From Bacillus proteolyticus (lineage in GTDB: Bacteria > Bacillota > Bacilli > Bacillales > Bacillaceae_G): 64,000 bases of DNA. This document shows positions 59,981 to 64,000 of the stretch, one piece after another. Position 1 is the stretch's first letter, and each line of letters starts with the position of its first letter. Location of the stretch: positions 41,756-105,755 of the forward strand of contig NZ_MACH01000080.1 of the NCBI RefSeq assembly GCF_001884065.1. The letters are read 5' to 3'. The notes beneath the pieces were generated by a model. That model was not told the origin of the DNA. It saw only the letters and a program-made list of their open reading frames with translations, and ran no database searches. A program made the position numbers and the translations under genes.

Positions 59981-61744
59981 TTATTCGCAAATAAATCCAG
60001 TTGCTATACCAGTTGGAGCAACACCTACTGGGACCGTATCAATAACCGTATTTGTAGCAGTATTGATGACAGAAACAGTATTACTAGCTTGGTTTGTAAC
60101 ATAGGCGCGAGTGCCATCTGGTATGATAGTCACTTGGTCTGGTGATAGTGCAACCGGAATGGTATCGATGACGGTGTTTGTCAACGTACTTATTACAGAT
60201 ACATTATTACTTACTTTATTTACAACGTAAATACGAGCTCCGTCCGGTGTAATAGCTATACCAACAGGTTCGGTACCTACGCTAATGGTATCAATAACGG
60301 AATTGGTAGCGGTGTTAATAACAGAAACAGTATTGCTGTTTTGATTTGTGACATAAGCACGAGTCCCGTCTAGTGTGAAGACGATTATCCTTGGACGAAT
60401 GCCGACAGGAATGGTAGCACTAACTGTATTGAGAGCAGTATTAATAACAGAAATTGTGTTACTTAATTCATTTGCAACATATGCAAAGGCCCCATTCGGA
60501 GAAACAGTGATCCCTTGTGGAGCGTTACCGACAGAAATAGTATCAACAACTGTATTTGTAGCAGCATTAATAACAGAAACAGTATTATTACCATGATTTC
60601 CAACATAAACAGTTGTGTTATTTGGAGAAACAGCTACACCGATTGGATTACTTCCAACAGGAATGGTAGCGATGACTGTATTGGTAGCAGTATCAATAAC
60701 GGAAACGGTATTAGAGAAAATATTAGTAACATAAGCACGAGTCCCATTTGGCGAAACTGTTACTTCAAGAGGTGCATTATCTACAGTAATTGTAGCGACA
60801 ACTGTATTTGTTCCGGTGTTAATTACAGATACTGTATCATCTGAAGGGTCATCAATGGCTCCTGCGTTGGTAGCATAAACAAGGAAATTACATCCAGGTC
60901 CCGTCGGCCCCGTCGGCCCAGTAGGTCCCGTCGGTCCAGTTGGCCCCGGTGGGCAATCACAATCTCCCGGTGGTCCTTCAGGCCCTTGAATACTTTGCAC
61001 GCCTTGAGGTCCAGTAGGTCCTTCAGGCCCTTCAGTGCCTTGAATGCCCTTCAGTGCCTTGAATGCCCTGCACGCCTTGAGGTCCTTCAGGCCCTTCAGG
61101 CCCTTGAATGCCTTGCACGCCTTGAGGTCCAGTAGGTCCTGGTGGCCCGGGAACTCCTGTTCCTGTCCCTGAACCAGTAGGTCCTGGTGGTCCTTGAATG
61201 CCTTGAATACCTTGCACACCTTGAGGTCCAGTAGGTCCTGCAGGCCCTTCAGGCCCCGTCGTTCCAGTAATGTTTAATAGTGAACTATTCAAGACTCCTT
61301 GTAAAATTAAGCTAAATGTCTGCTGTAACAAGGGGTCCGATATATTTGAACAACTAATAAGCGAAGACAAGTTTTGGAATAGAAATTGGAATAATGCTGA
61401 GATTTGAGTGAGAGTTGCAGTAGGTAAGGAATTGATTAATTGGTTTATAGTTCGTAAAACTAAATTTCTATTTGGTGTATTTGGTTGTACTGCTATTAAT
61501 AAATCATTTAATGCCTGTAATGCTGTTTGGAGTATTTGTCTAGTTGTAGGATTTGGTGTTGTGAAGAAAGAAAGGATAGCTTGGTTTAATTGGTTTATTA
61601 TTTGCAATAATTCTTGTTGTTGAGAATTTGAGAAAAAACAGGTGTACAACAATTACTTTGATTACAAGGGGATACAGAAATAAAGCAGGGGAGCTGAAAC
61701 TTATCACACGAATTTGGTGAATTTGACTTATTATTATGTCTCAT
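59981..61744 (-). pseudogene. Collagen-like / YVTN beta-propeller surface protein, twice frameshifted
   Basis: ATG 61744, after AGAGGAG, starts MRHNNKSNSPNSCDKFQLPC. A shift near 61635 leads into a collagen-repeat preface domain ([33 protein letters not shown]), then Gly-x-y repeats ([13 protein letters not shown]). A 19-bp tandem duplication at 61031-61068 shifts the frame again. The third frame ends the collagen region ([10 protein letters not shown]) and gives a seven-blade beta-propeller made of about 42-residue YVTN units ([19 protein letters not shown] then [12 protein letters not shown]). Relatives are exosporium or spore-surface proteins of the B. cereus group. As it stands no full protein can be made. 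Confidence 0.8.
61031..61068 (-). repeat. 19-bp tandem duplication in the collagen region
   Basis: TTCAGTGCCTTGAATGCCC occurs twice in direct contact (61031-61049 and 61050-61068, plus strand). Nineteen is not a multiple of three, so the duplication shifts the frame; removing one copy would rejoin GIQGTEG with PEGPTGPQG. Confidence 0.9.
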
Positions 61745-62070
61745 AAATAACTCCTCTAAAAAATTTTAAATGTTAGATATGTCTTGATAATTTATATTAG
61801 CAACTGAGTTTAAAGTATTTATGGGTATATGTTTAATATGAAATGTTCAGAAATGTTTCTTCCTTCAAAGTATATGTCAATAAAGTAAAGATGATCTTAT
61901 TTTACATGTAATCATATATATAAATAAAATGAAGATATTTTTATAGTACATATAATCAATACTTAGTTACTAATAGGATGTTGTAATCATAGGAATAGAA
62001 GATATTATGACATATGATTTTATTAATATGACTCGCATTCCATATAACGGGCATCTGATTTGAATTTTTT

Positions 62071-62099
62071 CCAGTATCTTAATACATTTAAGATACTGG
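62071..62099. repeat. Perfect 12-bp hairpin
   Basis: CCAGTATCTTAA pairs exactly with TTAAGATACTGG around TACAT. It is the only structure seen in the 61745-62176 gap, 78 bases before the ArpU relic. There is no T run. Confidence 0.5.
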
Positions 62100-62176
62100 A
62101 TTGTTTAGTGGAAATAAAACTTAATAAAATAATCCTTTTATAAGTAAGTAGATCGAACGGAGGGGAACCGTATCGT

Positions 62177-62553
62177 ATGAATCGATTGTCATTTTCTGAA
62201 GACATCGATGGAAAAGAGATGCGAAGACTTGTGGTGAAGGAGCTGAAAAACTACAAAGCATTGTGCGTTCGGATGAAAAATCAAGAAGAACAGGCTCAAG
62301 CGGGAGCATCGTTCTTTTTCCTAAAATGAAAGGTGACGATAAGAATCATGAGATACGTTTTAAACAAATTGAACGGACATTGAAATATGCTCTTGATAAT
62401 GATCAACGTCAGATAATTGAGTTGAAGTATTTTGGGAGTGAGAAAGTCAAAGATTCCTATGTTTATAATGAATTGATGATGAGGCGTGATAGTTTTTATG
62501 AGAATAAAAAAATAGCTATCCGTTTGATAGCTACTGCTTTAGGGATTATATGA
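62177..62553 (+). pseudogene. ArpU-family phage late-gene regulator, frameshifted
   Basis: ATG 62177 starts MNRLSFSEDIDGKEMRRLVV and continues KELKNYKALCVRMKNQEEQA before the frame is lost near 62305. The remaining part, in another frame, gives KQIERTLKYALDNDQRQIIE and ENKKIAIRLIATALGII, the typical ArpU end. ArpU proteins regulate late prophage genes. No other phage structural genes are present, so it is a relic. A terminator follows. Confidence 0.75.
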
Positions 62554-62641
62554 ACGTGGTTTTATTTTAGTGAAGATGAAATTATGATCTTTTGTGTTAC
62601 TGATATAAATTGTTATATGATACGTGTAATCCATCTTACTC

Positions 62642-62667
62642 GCTCTGCCTTGTGGCAGGGCTTTTTT
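62642..62667 (+). terminator. Rho-independent terminator
   Basis: GCTCTGCC pairs with GGCAGGGC (one G-U) around TTGT, followed by TTTTTT. Confidence 0.9.
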
Positions 62668-62708
62668 ATATAATAATATAAATTAAGTAGTTAAAGAGGT
62701 GTGTTTAA

Positions 62709-62807
62709 ATGAGCTGGGAAGAATCATATAGAAGAGAGCAACCATGTCCATGTGGTAAGGGAAAATATATTGAAATTATGAAGGTGTATACAATAGAAGA
62801 AATATAA
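62709..62807 (+). pseudogene. Truncated small SEC-C-like zinc protein
   Basis: ATG 62709 follows AAAGAGGTG. The 32-residue product MSWEESYRREQPCPCGKGKY resembles the start of small SEC-C/CPCG zinc proteins, which normally continue for 100 or more residues with further Cys pairs. The stretch 62808-63079 holds only short frames such as one ending GSAYWKYEDDQTKLWN (to 63018), probably decayed gene remains. Confidence 0.4.
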
Positions 62808-63079
62808 AAAAGTGCTAACACGTATGCGGAATAGACAAAAAATATCACTGATTTGCCATTCATAAAAATAGACTTTTCTTAGCAGAAATCACTAATTATA
62901 AATACTTATAAAATTAGCTCTGATACAGCAGATATTGAAGCGAAGAAAAATAAAGATGGGAGTGCATATTGGAAATACGAAGATGATCAAACAAAATTAT
63001 GGAATATACGACTATAGAACTAGAAAATGATGACATAAATCTAAATGTTATTGTTTAAATTCACATTTTATAATTTCCA

Positions 63080-63238
63080 TTTATCCGGCTATTTGTGGGC
63101 AGTAAAATTCCCACCTCAAAATTCGACTGGAGCAAAGAAGTTAGGTGGAAGCCCTGCTGCCCGTAAACGTCCGATTGGTGAAGGCTAATAATCCGGGGGA
63201 GATGAACAAAACCCCCACTGATTAAAGTTTCACTTTAT
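63080..63238 (+). repeat. bcr1-type repeat, copy 2
   Basis: The 159-bp element has TTTAT at both ends, CTATTTGTGGGCAGTAAAA, CCACCTCAAAATTCGACTGG and the common end TTAAAGTTTCACTTTAT. It is close to copy 3, which starts 102 bases later in the same orientation. Confidence 0.88.
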
Positions 63239-63339
63239 AAAAATGAGCCCATAGTAAAAATAACCTAAAAATAGGCATATGAACAAGGTACATCATCTAG
63301 TGATAGGTCATATTTTGTTGGTGTACGTATTGAACTTAG

Positions 63340-63496
63340 TTTATCCCGCTATTTGTGGGCAGTAAAACTCCCACCTCAAAATTCGACTGGAGCAAAGAAG
63401 TTAGGTGGAAGCCCTGCTGCCCGTAAACGCCCAACTGGTGCGGGCTAATAATCAGTGGGGGATGAACACTCCCCACTGATTAAGGTTTCACTTTAT
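63340..63496 (+). repeat. bcr1-type repeat, copy 3
   Basis: The 157-bp element has TTTAT at both ends and is almost identical to copy 2 in its first 110 bases, differing mainly in the last third. It ends 83 bases before the bacteriocin gene start and could shape that gene's transcript. Confidence 0.88.
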
Positions 63497-63579
63497 AGCG
63501 CTATTTCTACTTAGATTTAACGAACAGAAATATAGGAAAGCATCGATGGGGTTGTAGTTTATAAACGGAGGTCATGAAA

Positions 63580-63894
63580 ATGAATAAGTTTCAACAAGAA
63601 CTGCAAGCGTTAAGCCTTAATGATTATCAGTCTGGAAATATTGTGTATTGGGACCAGCAAAACCAATATCCATATTACTATATTACAGATGATGCTCGTC
63701 GCTGTGGCGGTTGTGGTCGCTGTGGTGGTTGTGGTCGTTGTGGCGGTTGTGGCGGTGGTCGTTGTGGTGGATTCCGTTGTTTTGGTTGCTTCGGCTGCTT
63801 TAGTTGTTTTGGTTGTGGTGGTTGCTCTAATTGCTCTAATTGCTCTAATTGTTTTGATGGTTTTAATGGTACTACCGTAACATTTGAATATTGA
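63580..63894 (+). CDS. Heterocycloanthracin-type bacteriocin precursor (Cys-x-x repeats)
   Basis: The 104-residue precursor has a leader of about 41 residues ([37 protein letters not shown]). The core has 16 cysteines at residues 42-91, almost all spaced as C-x-x, with x mainly Gly, Arg, Phe, Ser or Asn. This matches the heterocycloanthracin/sonorensin family, where a cyclodehydratase and dehydrogenase turn Cys and Ser into thiazoles and oxazoles. ATG 63580 is eight bases after GGAGG; the ATG at 63574 is too close. No modifying enzymes are in the window; in this family they are often encoded elsewhere. The core differs between strains. Confidence 0.85.
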   Translation: MNKFQQELQALSLNDYQSGNIVYWDQQNQYPYYYITDDARRCGGCGRCGGCGRCGGCGGGRCGGFRCFGCFGCFSCFGCGGCSNCSNCSNCFDGFNGTTVTFEY

Positions 63895-63927
63895 TAAGAG
63901 ACAAAAAGGAATCCATTTTGAAAAAAG

Positions 63928-63995
63928 ATGATATGCTCCCCATTAGGTAGACAGATAAAAAATAAAAATCTGTTTATCTAAGGGGAGTATTTTTT
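63928..63995 (+). mobile_element. Possible left end of another IS3-like element or terminator
   Basis: GCTCCCCATTAG and CTAAGGGGAG with inner arms ACAGA and TCTGT form a long imperfect stem around an A-rich loop, followed by TATTTTTT and ATGGC at the window end. It terminates the bacteriocin gene, but a hairpin directly before an ATG is also the layout of IS3-like ends seen at 4.3 and 13.7 kb. The sequence ends too soon to decide. Confidence 0.35.
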
Positions 63996-64000
63996 ATGGC

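Noticed and set aside
60375-61623. Plus-strand frames across the collagen/YVTN gene
   Set aside because: They are shadows of the repeat-rich minus-strand gene; their repeats follow from its codon pattern.
63620-63880. Valine/alanine-rich frame inside the bacteriocin gene
   Set aside because: It is the shifted reading of Cys-Gly-Gly codons with no start site.
1-64000. CRISPR arrays, tRNA and rRNA genes
   Set aside because: No spaced direct repeats, no cloverleaf-like segment with a GGTTCRA motif and no rRNA-like conserved block was noticed on reading through; a program scan was not possible.

Overview
The window looks like a chromosomal segment of a Bacillus cereus group bacterium (B. cereus or B. 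thuringiensis type). The evidence is AT-rich DNA with strong GGAGG ribosome sites, a complete haemolysin BL operon with a PlcR box, three bcr1-type repeats with TTTAT ends, a gamma-type small acid-soluble spore protein, a heterocycloanthracin-type bacteriocin precursor and a collagen-like exosporium-type protein. No tRNA, rRNA or CRISPR array was seen.

Layout. 0-4.3 kb: a decayed VOC gene, the RluF pseudouridine synthase, and a threonyl-tRNA synthetase behind two tandem T-box leaders. 4.3-14.1 kb: an accessory block bounded by two degenerate copies of the same IS3-like left end. It carries a DAPG-hydrolase-like gene, TetR and DUF2247 remnants, the hblCDAB operon with a leader of about 0.9 kb, sspE and a DUF1259 gene. 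14.1-28.3 kb: a BceAB-like ABC transporter with a dyad operator, an MFS pump, an orphan pair of peptide-type permeases (one frameshifted), pyruvate oxidase, a ZIP transporter, two immunity-like genes (DUF2314/DUF2185 and Imm26), a decayed hydrolase, an MBL-fold enzyme and DUF2441.

28.4-36.8 kb: a DUF2798 membrane protein, a YdcZ-Crp-YdcZ cluster, a HEAT-repeat protein, a tiny YjcZ-like gene, an acetyltransferase, an MBL enzyme, and a TetR-MMPL efflux pair. 37-46 kb: a chloramphenicol acetyltransferase with a leader-peptide attenuator, several GNAT enzymes (one fused to pentapeptide repeats), an EamA transporter opposite a XRE-cupin regulator, a Spo0E-like phosphatase and HemY. 46-57 kb: YdjO and a cold-shock protein, a CPBP protease with a P-loop gene, a HAD phosphatase, a MarR-MFS module with three identical operators, LysR opposite asd, and a C45 acyltransferase.

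57-64 kb is the second accessory area. It has hairpin-rich DNA, short orphan genes, a broken collagen/YVTN beta-propeller gene, an ArpU phage-regulator relic, two adjacent bcr1 repeats and a Cys-x-x bacteriocin precursor, and it ends at what may be a further IS3-like element.

Much of the accessory content is decaying. I count at least eight disrupted genes, several by single nonsense codons or one-base or two-base shifts. The best leads are the bacteriocin precursor, the 19-bp duplication in the collagen/YVTN gene, the cat attenuator, the hblD fossil in front of hblB, and the orphan transporters whose usual partners are missing.
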